From NCBI RefSeq assembly GCF_018343615.1, contig NZ_JAGYPI010000002.1, positions 639,562-703,561 of the forward strand: a stretch of 64,000 nt of DNA, given 5' to 3'. This DNA is from Bacillus sp. FJAT-49736. GTDB lineage: Bacteria > Bacillota > Bacilli > Bacillales > Bacillaceae_C. Position 1 is the first letter of the stretch; the number at the start of each line of letters is the position of its first letter. This document shows, piece after piece, positions 8,566-18,119 of this stretch. Both the position numbers and the translations under genes were made by a program. The notes below the pieces were generated by a model. That model was not told the origin of the DNA. It did no database searches and was given only the letters and a program-made list of their open reading frames with translations.

Positions 8566-9702
8566 TCACACTCGTTTCGCCAATTGCATTAATGTCATAT
8601 CATCCATTGGGGGATTATGAAGGCCGGCACGAACATCTCGGTAATACCGCTGTAATGGGCTTTTCTCCGATAAACTTCGTGCGCCAACAATTCTCATTGC
8701 CAAATCTACAACCTCAAAGGCAAGATTTGTAACTGTTAGTTTTACAGCACCAAGCTCAGGATTCATTTTATCCCTTACTTCTTGAGATCCTTCATCCCAC
8801 ATTTTTGCAACAGAATACAGAAAATGTCTACATTGCATAAGTTTTAATTCGATTTCGCCAAACTTTTGCTGAATCGCAGGCAGTTCAAATATAGGAGATA
8901 TCAGGCTGTTAGGAGTATAGCTCTTGGCAAATCTAGCAGCTTCTCGCTTTGCTGCCTCTGCAATTCCTAAATAGCAAGCTGGAATGTGAAGTAGCCATCC
9001 ATTTGCCGACTTACTTCTTGGACCAACCTTTTCCGTTAAAAAATGCTTCGGAATCTCGACATTTTCCAATACTAAGTCATGGCTACCCGATGCTCTCATC
9101 GCTATACTATCCCATGTTTCCTCAACGGAAAGCCCTAGGGTATCGCGAGGAATTAAAAAGTATGCTACGTCATCTGCTTTGAGAATACTTGCTGAGACAA
9201 TAAAAAAATCCAAAACCGGTGCCATCGTTGTAAAGGACTTCCTTCCATTTATCACCCAAGAATCCCCTTTATCTTCAGCTGTTGTTGTAGGTCTCCCCCC
9301 TCTAGTGGGACTTCCTGTTTGCGGTTCTGTAGCACATACGTTCAAAAGCGCTCCCTTTTGAACCTCTTTACAAACATAAGCAAAAAGCTGTTCCTCCCAA
9401 TTCCGTTTGTCTGACAAATTCATCATATTCCCCATATGCCAGCCTATCGATAAAGCTGTCGCTCCGTCGCCAATTGCAATTGCCTCTTGAAATCGTACAA
9501 AATCATATAAAGACATTTCAGCTCCACCATATTCCTTTGGCAACGTTAATCTGGTATAACCACTTCTTTTTAAGTCCTCTATATTTTCAAAAGGAAAACG
9601 ACCTTCTTTATCGTTCTTAGCCGCCCGGTCATGAAAGGTCTGAATTAATCCCTCCATAACCTGCATACGTTCAACAAATGTATCTTTGTTAAGTAGATCC
9701 AT
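8566..9702 (-). CDS. ydbM: acyl-CoA dehydrogenase family flavoprotein (YdbM-like)
   Basis: 378 residues, ATG 9702 after AAAGGAGGG. It has the acyl-CoA dehydrogenase layout: an N-terminal helical domain, FAD-contact segments (CATEPQTGSPTRGG, then WVINGRKSFTTMAP) and a C-terminal helical bundle. The ending RAGLHNPPMDDMTLMQLAKR is typical of the YdbM branch. It probably oxidises an acyl-CoA or a related thioester/sulfur compound with FAD; no ETF or thiolase genes lie nearby. Stands alone. Confidence 0.85.
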   Translation of the reverse strand: MDLLNKDTFVERMQVMEGLIQTFHDRAAKNDKEGRFPFENIEDLKRSGYTRLTLPKEYGGAEMSLYDFVRFQEAIAIGDGATALSIGWHMGNMMNLSDKRNWEEQLFAYVCKEVQKGALLNVCATEPQTGSPTRGGRPTTTAEDKGDSWVINGRKSFTTMAPVLDFFIVSASILKADDVAYFLIPRDTLGLSVEETWDSIAMRASGSHDLVLENVEIPKHFLTEKVGPRSKSANGWLLHIPACYLGIAEAAKREAARFAKSYTPNSLISPIFELPAIQQKFGEIELKLMQCRHFLYSVAKMWDEGSQEVRDKMNPELGAVKLTVTNLAFEVVDLAMRIVGARSLSEKSPLQRYYRDVRAGLHNPPMDDMTLMQLAKRV

Positions 9703-9834
9703 ACTTTTCCCTCCTTTTGAATAACTCTTCTCTTTATTTTAACGAAAGTGAATTTTAATTTCTACTAATCAAGTCGGAATTAAAAAAAGAAACTTATTAT
9801 ATTGTAACTCGTATAAAATGTTGGAGGTGTTAAA

Positions 9835-10023
9835 TTGTTTATATTTCTATGGCTTTTCATACCCATTTTAGGAGTCATGTGGTTTTTAAATCTCGTAAAT
9901 TTATTCATAAGGCTTAAAGAAGGAAAAAATCTTCATAATCAAAAAGTGTTAGGCTCCATCTTAACTTTTCTAATTTTGTTTGCCGTTATGTTTTCTATTT
10001 TCGTAACAGGAAACACAAATTGA
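9835..10023 (+). CDS. small two-helix membrane protein, unknown
   Basis: 62 residues from TTG 9835, chosen because TTGGAGGTG lies 7 nt upstream and no ATG is available. Two hydrophobic helices (residues 1-24 and 39-58) flank a charged loop. It is followed 37 nt later by an M50-type protease gene, so they may be cotranscribed. No family recognised. Confidence 0.55.
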   Translation: MFIFLWLFIPILGVMWFLNLVNLFIRLKEGKNLHNQKVLGSILTFLILFAVMFSIFVTGNTN

Positions 10024-10060
10024 AATTAAATGGTAAGATAAAAATAAAAAGGTTTTGATT

Positions 10061-10522
10061 ATGTTTATCATCTCGTTTCTTCTAATAATTGCACCACTTA
10101 CCCTTTTCATTCATGAATTAGGACATTCTATAGGTGCCCTCCTCGTCCGTTCGGAAAAAATTGAATTATTTATTGGTGTCGGAAGAAGATTGCTACGTTT
10201 GCCTCTAGGTAGAATGTCCATCCATATCCATGCACTATTCATGCTTGGTGGATACACTGCGAGTGAGCGGAATCCCTATTATTCAAAAGCGGAACAAATA
10301 ATCATTTCTCTATTTGGACCATTGTTAAATGGATTATTGGGAATTCTCGGTGCACTTCTTCTTTCCTATAGTCACTCAAGAATTCTACTAATCTTTATTC
10401 TTTTTAACCTATGGTTGTGCATCATCAATCTTATCCCATATCGAATTGGTACAAGGCACTCGGACGGGTATTTGGTTTTGAAAACTATTACGGCGAGGAA
10501 TAGTAAGAATGAATCCATCTAA
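10061..10522 (+). CDS. M50-like membrane zinc metalloprotease
   Basis: 153 residues from ATG 10061 (AAAAAGG 8 nt upstream; an upstream TTG at 10055 is too close to the RBS). HELGH (H18, E19, H22) in the first transmembrane helix is the zinc-binding motif of M50 site-2-type proteases, and a later NLIPYRIGTRHSDGY resembles the second metal-ligand motif (NxxPxxxxDG). Four or so hydrophobic helices. Substrate unknown; no PDZ domain. A terminator follows directly. Confidence 0.85.
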   Translation: MFIISFLLIIAPLTLFIHELGHSIGALLVRSEKIELFIGVGRRLLRLPLGRMSIHIHALFMLGGYTASERNPYYSKAEQIIISLFGPLLNGLLGILGALLLSYSHSRILLIFILFNLWLCIINLIPYRIGTRHSDGYLVLKTITARNSKNESI

Positions 10523-10548
10523 AAAAACCACCAAGGTGGTTTTTTTAT
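10521..10548 (+). terminator. terminator after the M50 protease gene
   Basis: AAAAAACCACC / GGTGGTTTTTTT hairpin with a 2-nt loop; overlaps the end of the gene. Confidence 0.85.
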
Positions 10549-10632
10549 TAGATGAACTTTGTATTATGTACTGATTTCTCACAGGTATAATTTTGGGTAA
10601 AAAAAGTAAATTGGAATCTCACCAAAAATCTA

Positions 10633-11694
10633 TTACCATTCAAAACTAGTTTCTTCGGACAAGTCTAATACAAAAGCCTTCAACAGATCTTTTGTAGCCT
10701 CCAAATCTGCCACACTTACAAGCTCAATCGGTGAATGAGCATATCTAGATGGAATGGACAACACTCCTGTTGGCACCCCATGATTTGCTAGTGCTACTGC
10801 ACCGCCGTCTGTTCCGATTCCAGGAAAGATTTCTAGCTGATAGGCAATACCATTGGCTTTTGCCAAACTTACTAAATGATTTTTCATAGTTTTATGTACA
10901 ATCAAGCTGAAATCCATCACCTTGATGCCCGTTCCATGCCCTAAAAACAGTGTCTTGTCCATAGTTTCTTCGGGTGTATCACTTACAGCGGTAGTATCAA
11001 TGGCAATCGCAGCATCCACTTCTAACGTCTTGATAGCTGTCTCCGCTCCTCTTAAACCAACTTCCTCTTGGACAGAGAATAAAAAAGTGATTTCACCTAC
11101 AAATATTTCGTTCTGCAGTTCTTTTAGTAATTGCAACAAGACGGCACAACCCGCCCGATCGTCAAGTGACTTAGCCATGATCATTTCTTTCCCCTTAGGA
11201 CCTATTACTTTCATTTCTGTAGCCCATGTTACAGGAGAACCGACCTCGATTCCCATGTTCTCAGCTTCCTCTTTAGAAGTAGCACCAATATCGATATACA
11301 AGTGGGAATGTTTGCGAACCTTCATCGGGTCATCGTATTTCACAAAATGTGCAGACATCGTTCCAATTACTCCATGTACTTCCCCAGAATTCCCTATAAC
11401 CATTACTTGTTGGGCAAGCAGAATTCGGTCATCATGGCCTCCAAGCTTTTCGAACCTCAATAAACCGTTCTCTTCTATTTTTTTCACGATGAATCCAACC
11501 TCATCCATATGAGCAGTAAGCAAAACTTTTGGTCCTGAAAGCTCTCCTCTTTTAATTGCAATGACATTACCGATACCATCAATTCTAACCTCATCTACAA
11601 GATCCTTTACGTAATCCCGAATAAAATAGGAAACATTGTGCTCATAACCGCATGGGCCGTTCAGTGAAGTTAATCTCTTGACGATTTCTAACAT
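10633..11694 (-). CDS. M42 family glutamyl/deblocking aminopeptidase
   Basis: 353 residues, ATG 11694 after GGAGG. M42 (PepA/FrvX/YsdC) features: GPCGYEHNV start, TAHMDEVGF (first metal His), SLDDRAGCAVLL (bridging Asp), SVQEEVGLRGAE (Glu-Glu catalytic pair), AIDTTA and the late SRYAHSPIE (His). A cytosolic dinuclear-zinc or -cobalt aminopeptidase forming tetrahedral complexes. A second M42 gene lies at about 32 kb. Which Bacillus paralog (YsdC, YtoP or YhfE) it corresponds to is not settled. Confidence 0.92.
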   Translation of the reverse strand: MLEIVKRLTSLNGPCGYEHNVSYFIRDYVKDLVDEVRIDGIGNVIAIKRGELSGPKVLLTAHMDEVGFIVKKIEENGLLRFEKLGGHDDRILLAQQVMVIGNSGEVHGVIGTMSAHFVKYDDPMKVRKHSHLYIDIGATSKEEAENMGIEVGSPVTWATEMKVIGPKGKEMIMAKSLDDRAGCAVLLQLLKELQNEIFVGEITFLFSVQEEVGLRGAETAIKTLEVDAAIAIDTTAVSDTPEETMDKTLFLGHGTGIKVMDFSLIVHKTMKNHLVSLAKANGIAYQLEIFPGIGTDGGAVALANHGVPTGVLSIPSRYAHSPIELVSVADLEATKDLLKAFVLDLSEETSFEW

Positions 11695-11920
11695 GGCAAT
11701 TCCTCCTCGTATTTTACTAAATTAGCATATGTAAAGTAATTATATGGTTGGAATTTTCAGATTTCAAATTTTAACTATTAGGAATAATACTTGAAAAAAG
11801 ATACAAAATAATGGTAGAAAAATATGGTTTGAGCCAATTATCACGAAGCAACATAATATATAGAGAATATTTACCTGCGGGCGGGAGCTTCTTCCTCGTC
11901 CTAATTTGGAGTGAAAAATC

Positions 11921-12880
11921 ATGTACAATATCTTAATGTTTGTAGACTCCGGAGTAGATGATTCGTTTGCCCTTATGTATGCACTTATGCATCCTCAACT
12001 AAACGTAGTCGGGGTAGTAAGTGGGTATGGTAACATTACGAAGGAAGAATCAGTAGCAAACACTGCTTATCTATTAAGACTAGCAGGTCGGCAGGATATA
12101 CCAATAATTGCAGGGTCATCAGGACCCTTATCAGGAGAAATTGCACAATATTATCCCGAAATACATGGAAAAGGCGGTCTAGGTCCAATTCAACTCCCTT
12201 TTGAAATAAAAGATGTAGATGTCTATGATATTAATAAAATTATTGAAATAGTAAATGCTTTTCCAAACAACTTAATTATTGTAGGTGTTGGAAGGCAGAC
12301 GGATCTTGCCTTGCCCTTCATTATTTATGGTACGGAAGCCTTCAAAAAGGTGAATGCTTTTTATTTTATGGGTGGTGCTTTTCTAGTGCCCGGCAACATT
12401 ACTGCTGAGGCGGAGGCTAATTTTTTCTCTGATCCCATTGCAGCAAATATTGTGATGGAGAGGGGAAGAAACATTTATTTACATCCTTTGAATATTACCA
12501 ATAAGGCTGTTATACCACCCGATATCATTAATTACATCGCAGCAAACAGCAAGTCCCCCTTTACCCACTTACTCAAACCTGCTTATGATTATTATTTGAA
12601 TGCCTATAAGAAAAATGTACCAGGTATACAGGCTGCCCCTTTACATGATGTCCTGGCTGTTAGTGCCATTGTGAATCGAAACCTCGTGAAATACTTACCG
12701 CGGCGAGTTACAGTGGAGCAATTCGGAACTGCCCGTGGAAAAAGCACCGCCGATTTTAGACCAAAACCATCTCCGGAACCGAAGGAAACTCTTGATTGGA
12801 TTGGGATGGAAGCAGATATTCCCGCATTCATTGAAGATTTCACACGCATTTTCATGGCAGGAAAAACAAATCACAAATGA
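11921..12880 (+). CDS. nucleoside hydrolase (IU-preferring family)
   Basis: 319 residues, ATG 11921 with GGAG upstream. The N-terminal VDSGVDDSFALMYAL corresponds to the calcium-binding DxDPGxDD motif (slightly divergent), NFFSDPIAA is the mid-protein substrate loop, and APLHDVLAV carries the conserved late His-Asp. It hydrolyses the N-glycosidic bond of ribonucleosides. Stands alone, ending in a terminator. The altered DSGVDD motif leaves substrate preference open. Confidence 0.88.
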   Translation: MYNILMFVDSGVDDSFALMYALMHPQLNVVGVVSGYGNITKEESVANTAYLLRLAGRQDIPIIAGSSGPLSGEIAQYYPEIHGKGGLGPIQLPFEIKDVDVYDINKIIEIVNAFPNNLIIVGVGRQTDLALPFIIYGTEAFKKVNAFYFMGGAFLVPGNITAEAEANFFSDPIAANIVMERGRNIYLHPLNITNKAVIPPDIINYIAANSKSPFTHLLKPAYDYYLNAYKKNVPGIQAAPLHDVLAVSAIVNRNLVKYLPRRVTVEQFGTARGKSTADFRPKPSPEPKETLDWIGMEADIPAFIEDFTRIFMAGKTNHK

Positions 12881-12894
12881 AAAAAACGGTTTCC

Positions 12895-12935
12895 TAAGAG
12901 AATCACTCTACCATTCATATAGGTGATTCTTTTTT
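12895..12935 (+). terminator. terminator after the nucleoside hydrolase
   Basis: GAGAATCACT / AGGTGATTCT arms followed by TTTTTTT, 15 nt past the stop codon. Confidence 0.8.
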
Positions 12936-13092
12936 TCTTCATAAAATCTTAACAATACAACTATACACTTTATCGTTAAAGGTAATATTTTTAATATATA
13001 GTCATACCGATCTATTCCTTTCCTCTGCCAATTGTGATGTAAAATAAAAGAATATGCATCTCCAACCCAAAATTTATTAAAGGATGAGCCAT

Positions 13093-13797
13093 ATGGCAGA
13101 AACTGAATTAATCGGCAAATCGGTTTTAATAGTTGAAGATGATTCCAAGATACGGAATCTAGTGAAAATATACTTAGAAAAAGAAGGCTATGAAGTCCTG
13201 GAAGCCAAAGATGGAAGCATGGCAAAAAGTATTATTCTAGAGTTTGACCCGTGCCTAATTATTCTGGATCTTATGTTGCCTGATATGAAAGGAGAAGAAA
13301 TATGTTATTGGATACGTCAAGACATGAAAAGTGTCATCCCCATTATCATGTTAACTGCTAAAGCTTCTGAATCATCTAAAATTGAAGGTTTTAAATTAGG
13401 AGCAGACGATTATGTTGTAAAACCCTTTAGCCCTGCAGAATTAATGGTAAGAATTGAAGCGGTGCTTAGAAGAACAGCCAGCCGCTGTGGAAAGCTCAGC
13501 TTTGGCGGACTAACGATTAAACCTATTAAGGGTGAGGTGTTCATAAACGGAATTCCGCTTGAATTAACGATATTCGAATTCAAACTACTTCATTTACTTA
13601 TGCACCATCCTGGACAAGTGCTATCTAGAGGGCAGATTCTTGATTCTATATATGAAAATAATGAAAAAGAAGTTACAGATAGAACAATTGATGTCCATAT
13701 TAAGAATCTTCGCGAAAAAATGAAACAAATCACATTAATAGAGTATATTCATACGGTCAGAGGAATGGGGTATAAATTTGAAACCAAAAGAAGCTAA
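13093..13797 (+). CDS. OmpR/PhoB-family response regulator
   Basis: 234 residues from ATG 13093, which is 8 nt from AGGA; an ATG at 13084 overlaps the RBS. Receiver domain: acidic pair in VEDDSK, phospho-acceptor Asp in LIILDLMLPD, the Thr switch in MLTAKA and Lys in YVVKPFS. A PhoB-type winged helix occupies about residues 130-234 (FEFKLLHLLMHHPGQVLSR). Normally paired with a sensor kinase, but only a broken kinase fragment follows at 13822-13990, so this is probably an orphan regulator. Target unknown. Confidence 0.92.
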   Translation: MAETELIGKSVLIVEDDSKIRNLVKIYLEKEGYEVLEAKDGSMAKSIILEFDPCLIILDLMLPDMKGEEICYWIRQDMKSVIPIIMLTAKASESSKIEGFKLGADDYVVKPFSPAELMVRIEAVLRRTASRCGKLSFGGLTIKPIKGEVFINGIPLELTIFEFKLLHLLMHHPGQVLSRGQILDSIYENNEKEVTDRTIDVHIKNLREKMKQITLIEYIHTVRGMGYKFETKRS

Positions 13798-13821
13798 TCT
13801 TTCACTTTTTCATGTGAATTT

Positions 13822-13990
13822 GATGAGATGTTTCATCATATCTCCCTTGAGCTTCGTACTCCTTTAACTGAGATTAACGGCTATTTGTAAGCATTACATA
13901 GCAGGTGATTGTGGAAAGCAGGAATGATTCAAGTCACTGCTTGAGGAAACGAAACCACTAATAAAAATAGTTAACGAAGTTTCTATGTAG
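13822..13990 (+). pseudogene. histidine kinase remnant (HisKA domain fragment)
   Basis: Downstream of the response regulator, one frame reads DEMFHHISLELRTPLTEING, an unmistakable HisKA H-box, then stops at 13888. After a frame change, 13928-13987 reads FKSLLEETKPLIKIVNEVSM, the second HisKA helix. The N-terminal sensor and the catalytic ATPase domain are absent, and no start or RBS is present. It is the decayed cognate kinase gene. Confidence 0.85.
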
Positions 13991-14012
13991 AAGCTAAGAA
14001 AGGAGAAAAATT

Positions 14013-14408
14013 ATGAACTTTATTTTTGAGAATGGTAAGGTAACATCTGTTACGGAATTTGGGACTTTATCTATATCACCTAATTCAGAACAGGGATATC
14101 GACCGTTTGAGCTCTTTATCTCATCTTTGGTCGGCTGTAGCACACCTATATTAGCAAATATTTTAGTGAAGAGAAAAGTTTCCTTTGAACATATTAGTAT
14201 TTCTGTTTATGCTGTTAGAAACCCAGAAATAGCAAATAGAATTGAACAAATATGTATGGTAGCTGAGGTGGAATCCAATACGAAAATGAGCGATGAGTTA
14301 GCTGAAAAAATGGCAGATTTAGTGATAAAAAACTGCGGAATGATGCAATCCGTTGTCCAGAGCATTGATATTTCCTATCAGATTTATTTCACTGTTCCAA
14401 AAGGATGA
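14013..14408 (+). CDS. OsmC/Ohr-family peroxide-reducing protein
   Basis: 131 residues, ATG 14013 after AAAGGAG. The family fold is indicated by GYRPFELFISSLVGCSTPIL with reactive C42 and by KNCGMMQSV with C108, the two cysteines used by OsmC/YhfA-type proteins for hydroperoxide or sulfane-sulfur chemistry. The stop overlaps the start of the next gene (ATGA), giving a three-gene operon with a membrane protein and a TlpA-type thioredoxin: a redox unit. Confidence 0.88.
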   Translation: MNFIFENGKVTSVTEFGTLSISPNSEQGYRPFELFISSLVGCSTPILANILVKRKVSFEHISISVYAVRNPEIANRIEQICMVAEVESNTKMSDELAEKMADLVIKNCGMMQSVVQSIDISYQIYFTVPKG

Positions 14409-15004
14409 TGGCAAGTTATATAACATTAGGCAGATTTACATTATCTGCTGATATGGTCAGCGCATTTGCATCCCTTTTGCTTAGTGCATTCCTTTTCAAA
14501 TATATGAAAAAAGAACGCATTGGTGATTGGTATTGGAATAGTTTTTTTCTGTATCTCATCGTATATAAATTCAGCTATATGATTACGAATTTCCATCTAT
14601 TTATGAATAACCCCATGTCCCTTCTTTATTTCAATGGTGGAACATGGGGGCAAGTTCTTGCAGTTGTAAGTGTTGCCATATATTTATACGGCGTTCATCG
14701 CAAGCGTCCAATTCATATTGAAAGCTTCTCGAGCTATTTGCTATTTTTTATCATCTATCAATTAATACTACATTTTTGTGTTCAAAACTTTTATGCAGCA
14801 ATCTTTGAATTGATTATCTTAGCCACGTTTTTATTCTTGTTCTTCAAAAAGAGAATTACGTACCAACAGATGATCATTTTTAATTTGGTAGAGGCACTAC
14901 TCCTTAGCATTTTTAATGAATTATCAGGAATAAAGAATCTATCTTTTGTATGTTTAGGGTTATTCCTATTCATAATAGGAATAAGGAGGGACGAAAATCC
15001 GTGA
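14405..15004 (+). CDS. polytopic membrane protein coupled to OsmC and TlpA genes
   Basis: 199 residues with about six hydrophobic helices. ATG 14405 overlaps the osmC-like stop (ATGATG, with a second possible ATG at 14408). A segment with YKFSYMITNFHLFMNNPMS and LYFNGGTWGQ is vaguely similar to prolipoprotein diacylglyceryl transferase-like membrane proteins, but no Lgt catalytic signature is clear. Its stop overlaps the next start (GTGA). By position it could help deliver electrons or substrates to the extracytoplasmic thioredoxin; this is inference. Confidence 0.75.
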   Translation: MMASYITLGRFTLSADMVSAFASLLLSAFLFKYMKKERIGDWYWNSFFLYLIVYKFSYMITNFHLFMNNPMSLLYFNGGTWGQVLAVVSVAIYLYGVHRKRPIHIESFSSYLLFFIIYQLILHFCVQNFYAAIFELIILATFLFLFFKKRITYQQMIIFNLVEALLLSIFNELSGIKNLSFVCLGLFLFIIGIRRDENP

Positions 15005-15582
15005 AGAAAAACTTGTTAACGTTCGCTATCCTCATAATAGCTGTACTAATTATTGTAATTAATATCTGGCGGCCATCTTTTCTTAATGATCTTACAAATA
15101 AAAAAACAGCAATGGCGGAGACTTCCAATACTAAAGGATTAAGTTCGAATTCGAAATCAGTCCAAGAAGGGGCTGAAGCACCGGATTTTGTACTATCAAC
15201 TCTTGATGGAAAAACGGCAAAGCTTTCTGATTATCGCGGTCAAAAGATCATATTAAACTTTTGGGCATCATGGTGTCCACCGTGTAAAGCAGAAATGCCA
15301 TATATGCAAAAATTTTACGAGAAAAATAAAAGCAAAAACATCACTATTGTTTCTGTTAACTTAACCAGTATGGACAGGGGAACCTCTTTAGTTCAATCTT
15401 TTATATCAAAAAATAACATCACCTTCCCGGTTCTTCTCGATAAGAACGGGGATATAGGAAAAACCTATCAGGCTGTCGCTATTCCTACTAGCTATATTAT
15501 TGATCAAAATGGAATCATTCGAAAAAAAATAATTGGTCCAATGGATGAGGCAATGATGGAGGATTTGACCAATAATATATAA
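15001..15582 (+). CDS. membrane-anchored TlpA/ResA-like thiol-disulfide oxidoreductase
   Basis: 193 residues from GTG 15001, chosen because GGAGGG lies 9 nt upstream and it overlaps the previous stop (GTGA). Single N-terminal membrane anchor (5-22), a linker, then an AhpC/TSA-thioredoxin fold with NFWASWCPPC (C92, C95) and the cis-Pro segment VAIPTSYII. Acts on the outer face of the membrane, reducing disulfides as in cytochrome c maturation or spore cortex synthesis (ResA/StoA type). Operon partner of an OsmC protein. Confidence 0.9.
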   Translation: MKKNLLTFAILIIAVLIIVINIWRPSFLNDLTNKKTAMAETSNTKGLSSNSKSVQEGAEAPDFVLSTLDGKTAKLSDYRGQKIILNFWASWCPPCKAEMPYMQKFYEKNKSKNITIVSVNLTSMDRGTSLVQSFISKNNITFPVLLDKNGDIGKTYQAVAIPTSYIIDQNGIIRKKIIGPMDEAMMEDLTNNI

Positions 15583-15691
15583 ATTTGCATAAGTTCTAAG
15601 GAAATGGCCATCAGTCTCACTGGTGGCTAAATTATTTATTGTAAAAGTTCTCTCCGATTTAGTTAGTTCCCCAAATCTTCCGCACAAAAAA

Positions 15692-15713
15692 GGACTGTCT
15701 AACCTAGACAGCC
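15692..15713 (-). terminator. terminator of the TauE/persulfide operon
   Basis: GGACTGTCTA…TAGACAGCCC hairpin with an A run on the left (T run on minus), 21 nt past the TauE stop. Confidence 0.75.
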
Positions 15714-15733
15714 CACTAGAAAAAATTATATGT

Positions 15734-16510
15734 TCACAAAATATCCATCCAAACCTTAATAGCTGTGATACAGATTAACACCGCTAAGATTATCTGAAGA
15801 ATCTTTGTGTTCATTTTCCTGCTAACCTTTGCTCCAATCGGTGCAGCAATTAGACTCGCAACCACCATAATCATCGCTGGCAAGTACTCGATTTGCCCCG
15901 TCGTAATCTTACCTACTGTTGATCCAATTGAAGAGATAAAGGTAATAGCCAGAGAAGAAGCGATGGTCATTCTTGTTGGTATTTTTAGCACCGTTAACAT
16001 AATTGGCACCAGCAGGAAAGCCCCTCCTGCCCCAACAATCCCTGCACCAATCCCAACAACTAAAGCAAGAATTGCGGCAAGCCATTTATTAAATTTCACT
16101 TGATTGAACGGAATATCATCAATGCCTTTTTTCGGTATAAACATCATGACAACCGCAATGATGGCCAGTATTCCATATATCAGATTAATCCCACTCTCCG
16201 GCAGGTGGTTAGATCCAAAGCCACCAATAAGACTTCCGATTAAAATACTTGTTCCCATGTAGGCAATCAGCTTTTTATTTAATAAATCCCCTTTTCGATA
16301 TGTCCAAACACCGCTTATGGTTGCGAAGAATACTTGAATAGCAGTAATCCCTGAAACCTCATGCGCTGTAAAATGTCCAACACCAAGAAGTGCCGGAATA
16401 TATAATAGCAAAGGAAAATTTATAATTGCCCCGCCTACACCTAACATCCCCGAAATAAAGGAACCAATAAGGCCAATTACTAATATTGTTAAGATAAGAC
16501 TAATATCCAC
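15734..16510 (-). CDS. TauE/SafE-family sulfite/organosulfur exporter
   Basis: 258 residues; GTG 16510 lies 8 nt from AGGAGG. About eight membrane helices with the two family repeats ([16 protein letters not shown] and [18 protein letters not shown]). TauE proteins export sulfite, thiosulfate or sulfoacetate. It is the last gene of a sulfane-sulfur cluster headed by TusA and rhodanese proteins, which fits the staphylococcal cst locus, where tauE exports the sulfite or thiosulfate made from persulfides. Confidence 0.9.
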   Translation of the reverse strand: MDISLILTILVIGLIGSFISGMLGVGGAIINFPLLLYIPALLGVGHFTAHEVSGITAIQVFFATISGVWTYRKGDLLNKKLIAYMGTSILIGSLIGGFGSNHLPESGINLIYGILAIIAVVMMFIPKKGIDDIPFNQVKFNKWLAAILALVVGIGAGIVGAGGAFLLVPIMLTVLKIPTRMTIASSLAITFISSIGSTVGKITTGQIEYLPAMIMVVASLIAAPIGAKVSRKMNTKILQIILAVLICITAIKVWMDIL

Positions 16511-16558
16511 TCTCGAGACCTCCTTTAAAAAAGGGAATCTTTTTCGGCCCCCATCTTT

Positions 16559-16786
16559 TTAAGCTTTTTTTATCCAAAATTTCAGCACATCATGATCCTC
16601 TTCAAATTGTACAAGCTCATGACCGCCGGATTTTGCCCATGCGGAAAGGTCATTCTTGGCACCCTTATCTGTTGTATGAATTTCTAAAACTTGACCGGAT
16701 TCCATATCAGTCATTGCCTTTTTCGTTTTCACAATTGGCATTGGACAGGCTAATCCCTTTGCATCTAAAAATTTGTTTGCTTCCAT
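16559..16786 (-). CDS. TusA-family sulfur carrier
   Basis: 75 residues, ATG 16786 after AAGGAGG. The N-terminal LDAKGLACPMPIVKTKKAM contains the sulfur-carrying CPxP cysteine of TusA/SirA proteins. It shuttles persulfide sulfur between rhodaneses and acceptors. Lies between TauE and the rhodanese-MBL gene. A second TusA module, fused to a rhodanese, lies 1.3 kb upstream and is nearly identical at the N-terminus, suggesting duplication. Confidence 0.93.
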   Translation of the reverse strand: MEANKFLDAKGLACPMPIVKTKKAMTDMESGQVLEIHTTDKGAKNDLSAWAKSGGHELVQFEEDHDVLKFWIKKA

Positions 16787-16961
16787 TATAATAATCCTCC
16801 TTAAATTTTGTGGCTGATTCGTATTAATTGTTGTATTTTCATCATTTTTTTAACGACGCCGGGGCATCTTTTCTTATCCTTTTTTCCATTCTTAGACCAA
16901 ATAGAGTAGTAACCCGTTCTTTTCGAATACAAAAACAACAAAGTTTAAGAAAAGAGCCTTG

Positions 16962-18089
16962 TTAGCGAACTGCACAGCGGTTTGGTCCAATTTCCATTTC
17001 ACGCTGTTTTTCTTCGTCTGGAGCGATTTTCCCCATATTCGTCTCGCGAATCTCTTGATAAGCATTGGGCTGCGGCGGTAGATTTTCCGTCACCATTTTG
17101 CGAAATTCCTCTTCATCTTGCATATTCAATCCATGGTTTTCCGCAAATAGAGCGCCTAAATTTTTTGCTATCGTTCCATCCTCATTTAACTCATCTATGA
17201 TCATAAAATGAGCTGGGAGAACGATTAGTTCGTCGGACAATGCCCGGTACTTGCTGTAAAGTGTTTCTCGCAAATCTCCTACCCAGTCTTCCGCCTTCCC
17301 TGCCAGATCTGGTCTGCCAATAGAATCAATGAACAGGATATCCCCAGAGAGCAAATACTTTTCATCCACTATAAATGAGGTAGAACCAATCGTATGTCCC
17401 GGAGAATAAAGGGCTTGAATATGAATGGTTGTATTACCGATTACAACATCGTTTCCGTCCACTAATGGCCGATATTCGAAGGCTACCTCTGTCGCATCCT
17501 TCGGTGGGAGCCAATAGGTTGCACCTGTTTTTTCGGCTATATGTCTTCCACCAGAAATATGATCTGCATGAAGATGGGTGTCAAATACATGTGTAATTCT
17601 TGCTCCAACCGTATCTGCAAAATCTACATAAACATCCGTCATCCTAGTAGCATCAATCAAGGCTGCGTCCCCATTAGATACTACCATATAAGATAGACAG
17701 CCCTTTCCGATACGAACGAATTGATATAGTTCTCCACCATCGTTTAAATCCCCCACTTTGATAGGCTCTAAATACTCGCTCCAAGCCTTCATACCACCTT
17801 TTAAATAAAAAACGGTCCATCCAGCCTCTGAAAGCATTTCCGCCACCATAACAGATGATCCTTCCTTTGCACAGACTACTAATATATCTTTATCTTTTGG
17901 AAGCATGTCTATAATTCCGCTTACTCCATCCAACAATTCAAAATATGGAACATTTAAATATTGAAAGTTCACTCCTTCCATCTTCCAATCGTTAAAATCA
18001 CTTTCATTCCTTACATCTAGAATGAATAAAGGTTCTTTATTAATAACTTTTTTAGTTACTTCTTTTGAAGCCATCATGCTAACAGTCAT
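16962..18089 (-). CDS. rhodanese-MBL fold protein (CstB-like persulfide dioxygenase/sulfurtransferase)
   Basis: 375 residues, ATG 18089 after GGGGGG. N-terminal rhodanese domain (about 8-108) with active-site C73 in VVCAKEGSS, then a metallo-beta-lactamase domain (about 120-350) with the metal motif THLHADH (H172, H174, D176, H177), GHTIGS and [15 protein letters not shown] as in ETHE1 persulfide dioxygenases. The C-terminal tail ends GPNRCAVR, conserved in this group. Staphylococcal CstB, with related domains, converts low-molecular-weight persulfides to thiosulfate. The domain order here should be checked against CstB. Confidence 0.88.
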   Translation of the reverse strand: MTVSMMASKEVTKKVINKEPLFILDVRNESDFNDWKMEGVNFQYLNVPYFELLDGVSGIIDMLPKDKDILVVCAKEGSSVMVAEMLSEAGWTVFYLKGGMKAWSEYLEPIKVGDLNDGGELYQFVRIGKGCLSYMVVSNGDAALIDATRMTDVYVDFADTVGARITHVFDTHLHADHISGGRHIAEKTGATYWLPPKDATEVAFEYRPLVDGNDVVIGNTTIHIQALYSPGHTIGSTSFIVDEKYLLSGDILFIDSIGRPDLAGKAEDWVGDLRETLYSKYRALSDELIVLPAHFMIIDELNEDGTIAKNLGALFAENHGLNMQDEEEFRKMVTENLPPQPNAYQEIRETNMGKIAPDEEKQREMEIGPNRCAVR

Positions 18090-18119
18090 ATTTTTGTACC
18101 CCCCAAGGTATTATTGTAG

